Shown: positions 12,650 through 26,954 of the stretch, piece after piece | Position numbering within the stretch: position 1 is the first letter of the stretch | Layout: every line of letters begins with the position of its first letter | From: Taenia hydatigena | Lineage: Eukaryota > Platyhelminthes > Cestoda > Cyclophyllidea > Taeniidae | DNA: 64,000 bases | NCBI GenBank assembly: GCA_036345935.2 | Contig: JADWOT020001916.1 | Coordinates: 526,071 to 590,070 of the forward strand | Direction: 5' to 3' | Program-made: the position numbers and the translations under genes | The notes under the pieces: model-generated | Told to the model about the DNA's origin: nothing | What the model saw: only the letters and a program-made list of their open reading frames with translations | Databases searched by the model: none

Positions 12650-15600
12650 CTATAACATATTATCATTTCACCAATTTGGTATAGGGTAAAGAGAACCCTA
12701 TGCCTTCGTAAATAAACAAGAAAAGAGGTACTAAATAAGTGAGCCAAGAAAAAAAGCAAAAAAGCACTCGTGTGACTGACATAAAGCCAATTAATGTCAC
12801 AGCACTAGGGTGCATACTGGACCACACCGCGCCTTTGTCCATGTCTGCGTAGAGCTTATCAGCTTAACATCAAACGCCGTATTAAAAAAGGAACGCGACG
12901 AATGCTCCATATCATCACGTGCTGGAATGCAGGGTTGGAGGCCCGCATACACTTAATACTTGCCCCTATACCTTGGGCATGTCAATGTTAATGACGCCCC
13001 TCCTCGGCTCACACTATTTAGTGCACATACAGCTCCATTACATCGGATACACGCATAGTAGCACTCAGTCAACCAACATTATGTGTAATAGACCGATCAA
13101 TATGTGCGTGTGCTTAAAACGGTAGAACCAGGAGTACCATGCGTAAATAAGGCAGCTGACACGGCGAAACATTCCATTCCTTTCCACTACGACCAACTTC
13201 CACCTTCACCACTGTTAGCAGCAATGCCCCCAAAACACGTGTCACGAGGGCGTCAGGAAGATGTTACTTATAGCATCTCTAACGGCCAAATGTTCTGACG
13301 AAGACAATGCGATTCCAGCACGACCACTCACACCAACAGGACTGCACAAACGTTCCAACGTCACATCTCATGCAGGTCAGCAGACAGTGAAATAAACAGA
13401 TCTCCCCACCTTCGCCTGTCTATCAACCCGCACATCAGCCTGCCAAATAAGCCAATCGACAGATGGTTAGAAAAACCGCAAGCAAAGAAGTAGATGAAGC
13501 TAAACGCTTGACAGTGCACATTTGCCTGTCCCGGGAGATAGGCAAGGGTGACGCCAAACCACGCTAAACTACTACATCGCCACAGCAGGAGAGGCGAACA
13601 AATCGAGTACATCAGTGGGTCGTCTCCTTACTTATCACCGCGACAATGCGTTCCCAATAAACACTTCATTCACAAGTATTTCGGAGGCAGGCATTCAAGG
13701 GTGCTTCTTTTGCAATGATAAACGTACACAGTTTGGTAGTTTACACAAGGAACACTAAACAGTCAAAGTAGCGCCCATTCTCATGCCTTTTTATTCGTTT
13801 ACAAAATAACATCGATGGAAAGGAATCCAGAAGAAACCGACGAAATTGCTTGATATTTATTAGAATTTGAGCGCGCTTAAAAATGGGCATTAAATTACGA
13901 GATGGTCCTCTTCGATTCCGCAAAAGAGTGGGAAGAAGTAAAGCAGCAGCAATCTTCCCAACTTCAAGTGGACTAATTAGAACAACTGTGCAAAATGCTT
14001 AAGTAGAATACACATATTCAACAGGCAGAGGGGAATGAACTGCCAACACGGCCCTTGGGGCCAGCCTACGCAGCTAGGTCAATATGGTGGCCCCTATGTG
14101 ACCAAAACCAGAATTAGCGACCATAACGAACAGTGTAATCCAATACCACTTATAACGATGCAATACTGAATCCCTCAGGTTTGGTTGGTGGGCAATCGAG
14201 AGGCCAAGTTGCGCAATGGCAAACACTGGACAGGCTGCCTAAATATTGCAGACGGCTAAGTTACGTTACGATGGACCCATGCTAGACAGGGCTCTAGTCC
14301 TCCTCCTTAAATGTGCAGACAACATCTAACAAAGGCAATAGATGCATGAATTGAACACAAAGTCAAAACAGCATCCGATTTGGCTGGGTATATAAACAAG
14401 GTATTTCGTTGGGTTTCGAGTGCTAATGTCATCGTAAAGATGTTGCTTGTGTGGTGAAGTTTCAAAAGCATTTAAGCTTTAAGAGCGCTAGATTATGGCC
14501 TTGACCTTCTTAAATTGTGTGCCCGTGCATATTTGGGTTGGTGTGGTACTTACCTGTGCCTCTTGTAAAGCACGGCTTATTTAAACGTTGGCACATCTGA
14601 TGAGGGGTGTTAGAAGCAGCTACCAAACCAGTTGACTGTAAACTAAACCAGTAGGGGAGAAGGAGGAGGAGGATGCATGCCTTTATTCAGCAGGAAATGG
14701 CATCTGTGTCGTTTCCTCTGTAGTCGATGACGACGCACTAGACAGCACTTGATCCTCGGAAGTAGAAGTGAGGGTCTGTGTGTGAGGAGGGGGATGGAGG
14801 TAGTGTACGCATCTTTAACAGGCTTAAGAGTCGATGCGGGATAAGTTGACATTGATCGTACAGAGCTCGCTAACTGAGAAACATTGTATGTAGAGAAACT
14901 TGCAAACTTGCCTCTAAAGACATTCTTGTGCGCGTAACGTAGTGTATGGCTTGCGATATCCCTTTCCATCTCTACCACAATAAATGCGGTAGTGTCGCCT
15001 TCTTAGCGCACTCCTTAAAAACGTGAGTCATTTTTACCCCGCAAAAGCACTACTTTCTGTCGTGAGTTATTTTGTTGTCCCCTACTTTCAAGATGAATGA
15101 CATGAAAATGTATGCATGCATGTCTGCTCGAAATAACATCAGCACAAGAAGGTAAGGCTTCAATTTACGAACAGCTCGCGTTCCAAACAATGCAGTTCTA
15201 AAAGTGGTAACTAGTAGTGTGCATGCATCGTTAGCGTGTCACCAAAAAGGTTTCAGGAGGAGGAGAAGGGGGGTGGTTGTTGTCGCTACTTTACTATCCT
15301 ACGCGATGTCCACTTGCTGGCAGTCTTCTGCTGAATTGTTTTGGAGGCGGAATGGGATTGTTACTAAATTAAGGATCAGTAGAAGTTGCGAGTCGAGGTG
15401 GTTATTTGATCGGACATTGGCTAGGATGGCAGGGGAGGTCGCAGACAGACCGAGACCGCAAAGAGAGATCGAGAAGGAGGAAGAAGGAAAGGGAGGTACC
15501 ATCCGCATTCACTTTTTCATAAACGCGCTCTGTCACAAAATCAACAAAATGACAGTGTTGTTCCATAAGAAAAGGTTGTAAAACTCGGTTATTGATGAGT

Positions 15601-18600
15601 CGTGAGCAAGTTATTTAAAATATTTCAGTAGAATGGGAGAAGGAAAGAGAACACCCTTCTCCCTACCGTTATCAAACCAACTTTTACATCGTTCAACAAC
15701 TAATCGTAAGCGATGCAGGGAAGGAAGGTGGTAAAGAGGAAGATCTATTTCTTAGAAGATGAAAGTGCTGAGTACTGATCCACTCTACCTACAGAACCTT
15801 GCAAGCAGTGTGATCGCTTACACCAGTCAATCAAACTGCACATCAAAGACGGTCGTCACACAATACGTCAATAAAGCATCCTTTGCTTGCGCTCTAAATA
15901 CTCGCAAATAGCCATCACCATCGCCACCACGACCACCAAAGGCTACGTCACCGAGTTGCAGTCCACCCACTCGCCAGCTCAAACTCATTCAAAAAACAAG
16001 GAGTGTGCACACACGCACTAAAGATGTCGAGTAGCGCATTTTAGAGAAGTAAAGCTATTGCAGCATATGCGAGGCAGAGGAATGCGTTATAGGGCAAACA
16101 CCTTCGAAGCAGGCTAATTCCCCAACGGACGTGATCTTGCGTTCACGCCTTCAGCGAAAGGCAAACATTCACTCACTTGGTGAGATAGGGCCCCATCATC
16201 AGCAGCAACAACAACCGGGTGCGCATTCGAGTGCCGCAGATGATTGATCTATCATCAGTACAAGCTCATCCATCAATACAGGCTCATCCCTAAACTGCTC
16301 CTCAATTCGTCTGTACAATATTGAACCACTTAAACCACCTAATGCGTTAACGCTCCTGTAGAAGGAAGCTGTAAAATGGAAGCGGAAAATTCGCAGAAGC
16401 TTGGGGAAGGGTCCATAGTGTATGTCGTGTGGCATTATGCGATACGAAGTTAGTGGATCTCCCACACGTCCACATTTGGGTCACGACTAATCAATTAGTC
16501 CGATGAAAGCTGCCATTTACTTCCATTTCTCCGAACTCCAGTTGTAAACAGTGTCGGGAATGAGCACCAGGTAGACAATCCTACGGTGACACGAAAGACG
16601 GACCAGAAGCAGGTAAAAAGTTAAAACAGAGGTAACTGGAGCGAAACTCTTCTCCGCAGCTGCAACCTGTCCCCGTATGACGATGTGCATCTGGCTTGAT
16701 GATTACTTGAAGGCGTGGATTATTTAGAAGGGGTTTTCGCAATGGCTTTTTCTCACAACTACCTATGTATAAACTGTAGAAAAAAATAGCGAAGATATTT
16801 GCAAAGTGAGAATAAATGTGATGAGGCACTTAAAGAAATGGATTACGAAGTTCATTCTGAGTCCATTCCAACGTCTTTATTCTTTGAGTCGAGTGACTCT
16901 ACCATGAGGCGTTCTCTCACGAAAGACAGAGTAAAAAAAGAGGCAAGAAAATCATAGCACCATATCAGCAAAGAGTAAGGCAGGGAAGTGCAAACAAACG
17001 TGAAATATTTACCACCCTCTTGATGGTATGGCATCTCCGACACCAACCAATACTATGAATGCAAAGGCACTTTCATCTTATTCACTGCTTCAATCTTGCC
17101 CTTATAGTCAATCGCATCTACACTTCCATCCCGGGCAAAATGAGATCTCCTTTGGTCGTTCGTTGGATGGCTAGTTGATGTCCTATTTGATTTCAACTCT
17201 GCGATTTGCTTAAATTACACCACTCGCCTACTCACTTGACATTTAATCGCATTCTTCCTTCCGTGGATCCCCTACTTCCTTTCTTTCCATAGGTTTAAGT
17301 GGACACTGTGTGGTAGGAAGGGAGAAGTACCACAACGTCCCAAAGGCACCCGTCACAGCGGGCTACTGTGGGTCAGCAAGCTCTAAAGAGAGGCGAAAGT
17401 GGTGACGCGGCACATAAAACAGGCGACAACTCGCATGATAAGTGTGGAAAATTTGTTTCCTTTATCAGCGGAATTCTATGTTACCTGTGCGGACACGGAA
17501 CTAATGGATCCATCGAGTAGGGCGCTGCAGTTCAAGCGGCATTGCATGATGGTGGCGAACCTGCCAATCAAAGATGATAAAAGTTGCAATAGAGGAAGTG
17601 CAGCGCCCCCTTCACAGTTTCATTTTGCTTGATTTATTTGCCATATCGAAGGTGAATGATTTTTTAAATATTATCCGGCGGTAGTGCGATTCCACAATTT
17701 GTTACGACCACCGTAGTTTTAGCTAGAATGACTCAATTTGATTGTAAAAGAAATGGATGCAAGAATATAGCTTTATTCGGTGTTACAGTTAGTGCGCTAC
17801 TTAGAGTAGACATAGTCGCTTTGTTTGTAGCGATTTTATTATGTAAGCTCTCAGAGGTTACCAAAAAAGACGAAATATTAAAATGACCTTCAAAATTGCT
17901 TCATGCCTTGTTCAGATGGCAAAGAGCTTCAATTCATCAGGGGTTTCTTCGTGTTATGCAACATAGCCGCTTTGATTAACACCACATTTTAAGGCGGTGT
18001 ATTGGTACTGTGTGTATTTTAAGGCCTTTACTACTGTCTTTGATGTAACCAATGCAGCATACAAGACGTGATATAATCCACGCTGGTAGAGACATTCATG
18101 CCTGTGGTGTTGGTGGAACAGCAGGTAGACTCTTGAAAAGATCGCCTGATTGTTCTCCATTGGCAAAGTGTATGCATCATGAGAGCATTCAGCTGGTGCG
18201 ATTTGAGTAAATGCAAGCCGAGGCAGCAAAGATTTTACTTCGAATGTGACTTCTAAGTATAATCGACGCCACTGTCAAATTGAGTGCCATTTGGCGGATG
18301 AGAATGGTTAGATTATCGTATAGCTTCACCATGATTGAGATTGTTGCTTTGCAATTCATTTTGCTTCCGGCGATAGGAAATGTTCTATTGGGTTGGAGTA
18401 GATTCTTCACTCGCTTTTTAAGAGTGAATATAAAATTGAATAGCAAATTTAAATTCATGAAAGCATTGTTATCAAAATAAGAGGCTAGGCAGATTGTCAA
18501 AAGTTCATCAGATGCAACTCAAATTGACCACGAAGACAGCATCATTTGGAATGCCAGCATTTCAGCTCTGCGCCAGAGGCATGCTAGTCCAGGTTTTGCC

Positions 18601-19489
18601 AAGTAAATCATAAAATTAAGCGCCTGCTCATGTGTTATTGATAGCACTTTCTACTTCAATATTTTCTTTGCAAAAGCAAAGGTTCTACAAACTAAACAAT
18701 AACTGAGGAGGCCAAATACAAATGTTATTCCTATCCATTATCTGCCGCCAGTGAGAGGCCTTGCAACTCGCTTTAAAGTCCTGCTTTAGAATCAATTCCC
18801 ATTAGTCTTATCCCCCACTACTTCCACTTAACATATTCAGAAGGCTTTCAACCATTGAACGAGATCCATTGAGCAGCTAATGATGGGAAGGGATGCAACT
18901 GACTGCAGCCTAACGAAATGTGGCATTGCCGCCGTGCACAAACCTGCTACATGCTTCTGCGATATTCTTCTTAAGCTAAATTTGTTAACAATAGCAACTG
19001 AAAGCCTTAGAAGGCAATGCAGATTTACTCAGAGGACGCGATAAAGTCGTGGAAGAAGTCTAGCCATAAATAATGACGTCGGTTTTCCTAAATCTCTCTT
19101 CTCTTCTAAATGACAAGTTGTATGGACAGCAAATTTTTTTTGCATCAGCTGTCCATGAATAAGTTACCTACGCTCATAGACCGCGCCATAATAACATTGA
19201 GTTGCAGCATGCATTTTAACAAAACAGGCATGGTAAAGAAGTAGCTACGAGCAATATTAAATTCAAAGCATATAGTTTTCATTTTAAAAAGAGAATTACC
19301 ATACTAAAGGGAATGCTGTATGGTCCAGTGTTCAGCATACATATCACAATCTACATGCTTGTTAAGCTGCTGTTGGTATAAAATCATGTTTCTACCTGTT
19401 GCGCGTTTTTATTTGCGAATTATTACCTTAAAATGCGAAAAAAGCATGCGACTTTGATGTAGCTCAGATTGCTTTTACTTGTCATATCA
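12650..19489. other. Gene-poor interval with purine-rich tracts
   Basis: No supported gene. Purine-rich stretches occur at about 14,655-14,675, 15,254-15,272 and 15,440-15,495. Pyrimidine-rich reading frames on either strand there (for example 15,204-15,581 plus and 14,643-14,978 minus) look like composition artefacts. A short block at 14,050-14,130 is shared with 35,545-35,625. The rest shows no repeats or RNA genes that I could see. Confidence 0.4.
14050..14130 (+). repeat. Short conserved block shared with 35,545-35,625
   Basis: The run ggccagcctacgcagctagg is identical at the two sites. It is followed by similar sequence through cccct.tgacc and caaaaacc. In one frame both copies read GQPTQLG. 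The flanks do not match, so this is either a small dispersed repeat or a relic of a shared exon. Confidence 0.55.
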
Positions 19490-20880
19490 CTTTGTATGTA
19501 CAGTTTCGTGCAAAGTTGTGACTAGCGTGCAATATAGTGGAGCTGGTAGGATTCAGTTCTAGATTCGAGAAAAAATGGGCAAAAACGTTGTTGTTGAATG
19601 TTATCTGAAAACAGAAATAGACTAAAGCGTCATGATTTTGGCAGAAGCAGGCCAAATATTTCTAAAGACCTTGCTTACTAGCTGAGAATTGCTTCGTAAA
19701 AATGAACATCCGTGACATGGATTTCGCTAGAGCGCATCGCGTCTGACCGGAGCATTAGTTGCCTTCGGCACCACTTTTCACATGACTCAGGTAAGAATAA
19801 GTTGCATTTTATGGTGTCTTACCATGTATGTCATGCATAAATTAACAATAGCCTTTCGCTAGACAATTAAACTTTACTGTTTCCTTCCAAGATTTTAATG
19901 ATGAATGCAAAGTGGGATTCTATCGTACGAATCGCTATTGTGCCCGCATCTGCATGTCACGCATTCAGTATTCATTAGTTTAATCTATTTAAAACGATGG
20001 GATTTTAGGGTAAAGCCTTCAAGGCGAAGCGAGAAAAGAATTTAAGCCCAAAAGAGCTGCCCTCCACATCCCATCGCCGTCCGGAAGGTCAGAATGGTAT
20101 TGCTTTTAGACTGGAGGCTTAGATTAACGGATGCATAAGGCATTACCTAAGTAAAGCAATGGCATATTAGCTTAGGCGCGCTAGGCTCGAAGCAATTTTC
20201 AATCTTGTTTTGAAGTACTTTCATAGACGCTCTGGCTGTTAGATTGCTACGGTGCCAAAAACATAGGTCTCTTCTTAAACTGCAGCACTTTGTGTCATGA
20301 AGCTGTATTTAGAGTGTGCATTAACAAAAATCAGAGAGCGTGGATGCTACACTGCGCAATGTATTGTTCATTCCGACCTTCAAATAATTAGAATGTGGTA
20401 TTAAATTAAATGTTAGGTTTCTTGTCTCTTAAGTTAAGTGCGGTTCACATGTAGGGCGTTTGATGCCTTGGAATGAGCACAATGTAATGCGATTGATTTC
20501 AATACAAAAAATAGGACAGCATCTGTTTTTCCGATTCGTCATCTGCATTTATTTAATTTTATACTCAGCTGTTTCTTCCATCCCTGGTAGCTGTAATACT
20601 CCCATGTTTTGCAATAAAATTTCGACCTAATTAATAATTAAGCGGCCTATTTTGGCAAAGAAAGCTAGAATAACGTGAGCATATAGAGCTGCGCTATTGT
20701 CTGTTTTTTGGATCCATATTTGCTTAGAATTATTGCAATGACTTATTTTATTTAGTAGGTTCTCAGGGCAGTTCCCCAATAAAATTGCAAAGGTAAGGCT
20801 TGGCCACTGATAGGAGGACCTAAGTTAACACTGATAAGTGATAATGCCCAAAAGCTTACCCTTGAATAATCGAGTACCTC
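19490..20880 (+). repeat. Duplicated block, copy M
   Basis: This copy matches L (inverted) over nearly its whole length and R (same orientation) over about 19,490-20,070. The run gattttggcagaag and the run tgtcatgcataaa are shared with R. A stretch of roughly 300 bp present in both L and R is missing here, at about 19,600-19,625, so M carries a private deletion. Downstream of about 20,100, where R continues into the 45W-like first exon, this copy shows no TATA box or signal-peptide exon. Confidence 0.75.
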
Positions 20881-23800
20881 TATGACCAGGATTGGTCATT
20901 GGAATGCTAATTTTCCATTGTTTCAAATGCGAACCGTCCAATGAGTACACGAATCGAGGTTACCAGACATGGCCCAGTGCCAGCCCGTTCCTTCTTTGGT
21001 CCTTGAACGAGTACAATAGCTGGTTCAAAACAAAAGCTTCACATCTCCTTGTTCCGATGTTCTCTTAATGCAACTCAATAGCTGCGATGCTGCCTATGTA
21101 GCATAGAGATGTTAGTGCTATGTCGATTCAATTAAAGCAACTATTGTGATAAAGTAATTATGGAAATCCTGTGGCTGAACGGTAAAGTTGATGAGTCTAT
21201 TGAATGGAGACCTTTAGTTAGGCTTTGTATGAAAGCATCATAAGAAATAATAGGATGCAGGCACCTTTTCCAATGCCATTCCGTCAATGAATTGGGACTT
21301 GAGACCTCGATGAAAATAGATGTGATAAATCATTAGCGGCACTCAGAGTCGAACTACGTTTTGTGAAATAACAGCATACGTCTAGGGAACTAAACTGAAA
21401 ATTGCCACTCTCACACACCAATCTAAATGACATTACAGTAATCTTTGTGGGGTTGTGCAGAACCAACAATGCAGAACTGGCAGTTCTATCAGGTCTGTAA
21501 TGAATACGCTCCATTCGTCCTATCGAAAAATCTAACATACGATTCTGTGTGGTCAGTGCTTCGAGTAAGCTTCAGTGGCGTGCAAAACTCATAGGTGGAA
21601 AAGCGCTTTTCTCTTACCAAAGTGTAATTAAAGTAAAATTTAAGTCAATCAGATATCCAGGGTGCTTATCAGAAGTGCATCAGTCGCCATTCGACGAATT
21701 TTTAAAAACAATGACACCATCTTTTAGATTTCCTTTTGACTTGTTCCATATCTGTCCTCCCTTCTTCTGTTCATTCTTGTACCAAGTTTGCAGAATACCT
21801 AAAATACCGTCAAGTATTTTTAGGGTGCAACACACTGACCGCATGAGGAAACTTTGAATAAGTTGCAAGCGAATACCCCTTCGTGTGTAGACACGGTGAA
21901 GGCTCTTTATGCGTATTTTATCGTTAGTCGAAGCAGAAGCATGGCTCGATGCATTAGTCATGATCTTAACAAAGAGCGGGATTGAATCGTACTAACTGAC
22001 GGGTATGCGAAACATGGATGTGTTAGATGTAATCTCACCTACTGCGTATGCCACGCTGCTGACCCGATAGCAAAGCGACTGCGATACCGAATAATAAATA
22101 ATTATTTAATGAGGGATTGGTCACTGAATGGATTTGATGCAGTTTCTAAGGTGGATAGTTACCGTGCAATTTGGACCTTGACTGATACCTGATTTCACTG
22201 GCGCCTCCCTATCCAGAATGGCTACGCATTTCGTTTATCGTCTACCATATTTGTTGGTGACGATAAAAATTTTTGAATCATCAAAACTCAGAAACCAACT
22301 CAATGAATGCAGAAGGCTTCATTTCAAATCCTCTCAACCCAACACTAAATGTGGGAGCGAGTAAAGGTTTGTGAGGGTGTTCATCTCTAAGCATCTGCAT
22401 TATCGGATAAAAAAAACACATTTAGCTTACAATGTCATAAATTTTGGAAGGCGACTTCAGCAGTAGGATTGGTCTGCTCACTGTTGCCTTTGAGGCAGTA
22501 AGTGGAAACATCATAGGCAGAACTGAGATGAACGGTGTGGGGCAAATGTAACTAGCAAGGAGGGAAAAAAAAATTTGAAAAGCGATCCTTAGAACACGTC
22601 ATTATGGGGTACGATAAACCAGGCCAACCCTAGCTAAAGCGAGATACGGTCATAAGTAAATTATGACCCAGTCTAGTCTAGCCTGATTTAGTCTATTCTA
22701 GTTAGGCGTAACATACCAAAGTGCACAATCGTAGGCTAACGAAGATGTTGATCAAGTTAGTGCAAGTTAGTTTTTTCACTGCTAATGAATTCTGCGAATT
22801 TGACAGAGGACGGTATGAAGATCCGTAGAGTGCGATTGATGCAGTATAATGTGCAAACGCTATGGGTCTAGCTATGTGAATATACGGTGGGTGTACCTTA
22901 CTTAGCTGAAAATAAAGGGAACTGATCGGACCTCTTTAATAGAGCGAAAGCAACGTAAATATTCAAACGCAAGGAGTAGGCCGGCACAGAAGAGAAGTAA
23001 TGAAGGTAAATAGCGCAGAATGGAAAAATTGGGTTAAAAATTGCAGAGCAGGTCATCAGAAATCAGTGTAGAAGCTTATCTAAAGGAAATCAGGTACTGT
23101 ACCACCACGTCGATCTACCTTTTTGCCCCTCTTTGTCCATTCGCCCTTGTGCCCACATGCTTACCCACTTAGGCAAACAACTAAGTGAATCCAAAACGAG
23201 CCAACTTGGGTAGACCAAAAATGATGTTTGATCCCACGATTCTACGAGAGGAAGCGCTCATAGCTCTCCTTTCAATTGTTGAGTTGGCAGAGCTACTGGC
23301 TAAATCAATGGTGGATTGAAGTGTGGGAATTAAGGAAGAAAGATAAGAAACGAGATAAAGGAGACAAATGGGAAAAGTGGCATCATGAATCACTTCTAAT
23401 CTCCTAAGTATTGAATTGTTCTGCTCGCTTTGTTGCATTGGCGTCCTTAGGAAGGCGAAATAAAAAGTTAAAAAGTAAACATAAAAGGAACTAGTGGTGA
23501 GGAGGGAATGATACGGAAAGGGAACGGTGATAATAAACTAAGCGGGTGGAAAGGTGATATCGGGAAGGAGATCGGTGAGCACTAAGAGACGTTAAAGCGC
23601 GTAGTTTGGCATGCCTGGCCTTTAGATTTGTGTGTGTTTGACTGTTCTCTTCACTGTTGACATGCTCGTCAATCAATTAATGGCACGTGTTGGACCATAC
23701 CATATGGCAAAGTGTGGCATATTCTTTTAACCCTAGGGCATAAAAGTCACCTACTTTTATGCTTCTACACTCTAGCTAGATATTTTGCATCTCAATGCAT

Positions 23801-25884
23801 TGAAGTAAGTTTTTGAAACAAAATAATAGTAGAAAGTCAGCATCAAGTGAAAAGTGTCTGCAATACCAAGGGCACCGCTTTCCACTTTGCAAAATGGCAT
23901 TAAATTTTCATTAACCATGCTTTGAGTTTCCAAATTTCATGTGGATTAGTCATGCGGGGCGATACGTCAAAATTTCTTGACATTCTGCACTGCTTGCAAT
24001 TAGAGTTGGTGTTTGAGAAGCTTCATGTATTTTAAGCGTTGGTGCCTAAAACTAGCTTGCTTTTCCATTCCTATGAAATTTAGGCACCACAACCAATAAA
24101 ATCCATTGCCTTTCTATAGGCATCACTAATAAAGTGCACTAATGTGTATCCCAACACAGGAAAGCATGACCAGGCCAACTTTCTAATGGCTAGCGTGCGA
24201 TCTCAGACCCATCTTCCACGAGAATCTAAAAAGAGCACATCAAAGTTGGGAAAGACCATAACAACAGAATGTGTTCGAAATGAGCATTGCAAATATGTTC
24301 ACAATGCAGCATTTAAACCCATCCAAAAGAAAAGAGTTGAATAAAAGATCGGCTTAATGTGAAGAGAGGGTTGATTGTTAGTCAGGAGTACCACGGAATT
24401 TCTGCCTTGAAAATGTTTGAGCTGGCTCTCATCATTCACGAATGGCAAGGAATTAAATCTTCTTGCATTTTGCTGCCTAATATTAGATGGTTACAACACG
24501 CGAGTTATTCAGCCCAATCACTACGTCTCTGAGTAACAATTCAACTGTTTCGTCATGCAAAAGATCAGCAAATTAAACATTTACTGTAAGGCAGTGGGAA
24601 TGCATTTCTCTTAGTTACGTCGTTCAACCTTCTGTTATTGACGCACAATCGGCGACTACTATTCCTTCCCCTTTGTGCCTTTGACGGCTGCATAACCTCC
24701 TCTCAGCTTACCTCTTTGACCAAACGGTTCTCATCTTTCAGGAGAGAAAGTGGTAGGAATCTGAGGGCTTGCTAAATTGGTCTAGCTTTGATAGTGCCTA
24801 CTACATGCTTGACGACATTCCTTCGTTCCGTTTTAGTGCTTTGTCATTAAAACGTAGTTGCGTACTTAGTAGCTTGTAGGGTTGTCCGCTCTTCCTATGA
24901 ATGACGTGAGTCAACTGTGGGTACAGGTCATCCAAGTTGTTCATTGGGTTGCAGCAGCTCCGGGAGGAGAGCCACAGAGGTCATCTACATCCTTTATTGA
25001 TTAACAACACAACTTCAGGGGCTTCGGTGCATTGCTAGACGGTACGTGAAGGGTCAGCACGGCCGGTTCTAAATGCATGATTAAACTGTCACAGTCCGAG
25101 TTCATTCCCCTGCAAGTTTCTAACCGCATGCTGCCTTTATTACTATCTCCCTTCCTTATAATGGGTGTAAGTTTGACACAATGAATTCAAAATTTATGCC
25201 TAGAATGAGATTTGGTGCACCCTACCACACTTTGCTTAATATGTTCATTTAAAATGCCAAAAGCACTTTATTTTAGTAGCATGAGGTGTTAATAAACAGG
25301 AAGTGTAATGATAACAGTAATACCTAAACGAAAAAGAGGTAATTGCAATAAAGCTCAATCTTGCCTCTTTCTCCTTGTAACACGCCTATTGGTGTGCAGA
25401 CTGCAAGATCTGCATGACAAAGATCAAAGAACTGGTGGCTCAAGGTAAAGCGATGTGGTTTCGTGTGCACTGCTCTGCTCCGTTTTACTTTGCGCTTTAA
25501 TGTGCTGTGCTGTGACCTAAAGGAAGGCTGAGTGGCATAATGCGACATGAGGCGAAGAACTATGCTATGAGATTAGTTTTACCTTCATGATGCTGTTCCC
25601 CTCTGTTCTGGTATTCACCGATGGGCAAATCCTCGAGACAATGCGATAGGAATGCAACCCTTTGTTAAGGCTTGAGCGTACTTACAAAGCTTGCCATGTT
25701 CGGCACCTCACTGGTCCCAATTAAGAAACCACTACAGGAATGAAGAATAAAAGAACAGATTGTACTTATGATCGCAACTCAGATGGTGGAGAAGAAATAG
25801 CACTACGCAGCTGCCAAGCCACCACTTTGGAAGGTTTTTCTGCCAGTAGTGTTGAGGCCGACGAATTGGACATTAGCTAGTTTA
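20881..25884. other. Interval without recognisable genes
   Basis: Short frames only, up to 102 codons on the plus strand at 21,549-21,857, with no domain or splice support. Near 22,670-22,700 there is a local run of tagtcta-type repeats. No FnIII-type exon was found downstream of copy M, although one was looked for at the spacing seen in the 45W-like gene. Confidence 0.4.
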
Positions 25885-26790
25885 AGGGCGTAGCTGACAT
25901 CTCGGTGTTGAACTCGAGATTTTATCTGTGTTGGAAGGTGTCAGAACGAACGACAAAGAGGGATGCCAATGTTGAGCTCGAGATTCCATTCGTGATAGCG
26001 GATGATAAGGAGAGAGTAAAAAAGAGGACGACAGAAGACATTTGGCATAGTGTAAATGATCAATGCTCAGTTTAAGATTTTATTAAAGATGAATGGTGAT
26101 GGTGGAAGAGATAAAATTCAAAAAGAAGAGACAGTTAGCATTGGTTGAATGATTGATGCTAAGCACGAGATTTCATTGGCAATGGAGGATGGGAGAGAGA
26201 TGAAGAGAGAGTAGTTTAATATTGTGTGAATAAATAATGCATAGTGCGCAAATTCATTTAAATCGAGGGTGATAGAGAGAGGGATAAACCTGGGAGAAAA
26301 TTAACACTGAATGAATGACTACTGTTGAGAATGAGATTTTATTAGCGGTGGAGGGTGAGAGAGAGATTAAGAGAGAGAGCGGAGACAGTTGGCATTGTGC
26401 AATCTATCGATGCTGGGCACGTGATTTCAATGGCAAAGGAGAGTGATAGAGAAGGATAAGGAGCGAGAGAAAACAATTGGCATTGGGTGATTGATTGATG
26501 TTAATCAGGAGATTTTATTGGTAATGGAGAGAAAAAGTGAGAATAATGAAAGGAGTAAGCGAGGTAGAATTTAGCATAATGCACATGGTCGTTGGCGAGC
26601 ACGAGCATTCATTGGCGAAGGAAGGTGACAGAGAGAGGTAAAGAAACAGAGAGGAGACAATTAGCATTAGGTGAAGGATCAATGTTGAGCACGTGTGTTT
26701 AGCGGGGGTAGAGAGAGTGAGCGGGAAAGGAGACTTTTATCAGTGGATGAATAACCAATGATGAGCGCGTATGATTTTCAAGAGTTAAAT
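25885..26790 (+). repeat. Degenerate tandem array, period about 75-94 bp
   Basis: About nine to eleven diverged units follow head to tail. A core of the form ttggcattgggtgaatga, then gatgttgagcacgagatttt, recurs starting near 26,041, 26,135, 26,214, 26,301, 26,389, 26,477, 26,571, 26,661 and 26,736. Two poorer units precede these near 25,893 and 25,965. Each unit also carries a gagagag-rich half. The units differ enough that this is an old minisatellite, not a recent expansion. It ends about 165 bp before duplicated block R and 1.2 kb before the 45W-like gene. Confidence 0.85.
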
Positions 26791-26954
26791 GCCAAATCGG
26801 CAATCGATTGGGACTTGATCAACTCACAAAAGTGTCTATTAAGCAAAACCTAAGCTTTGTGTCATTCCTTAGGGAACACGTGGGTTCAATGCTAATGTGT
26901 CTGCAGAAGGCACAGGATTTTGCCTCATTAATAAGCGCTATGGCTTTCACTAAA

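Noticed and set aside
20071..25884. A second 45W-like gene downstream of copy M
   Set aside because: I looked for a signal-peptide exon, the W-S-x-V-x-P-x-T-Y and S-W-D motifs, and the hydrophobic tail at the expected spacings and found none.
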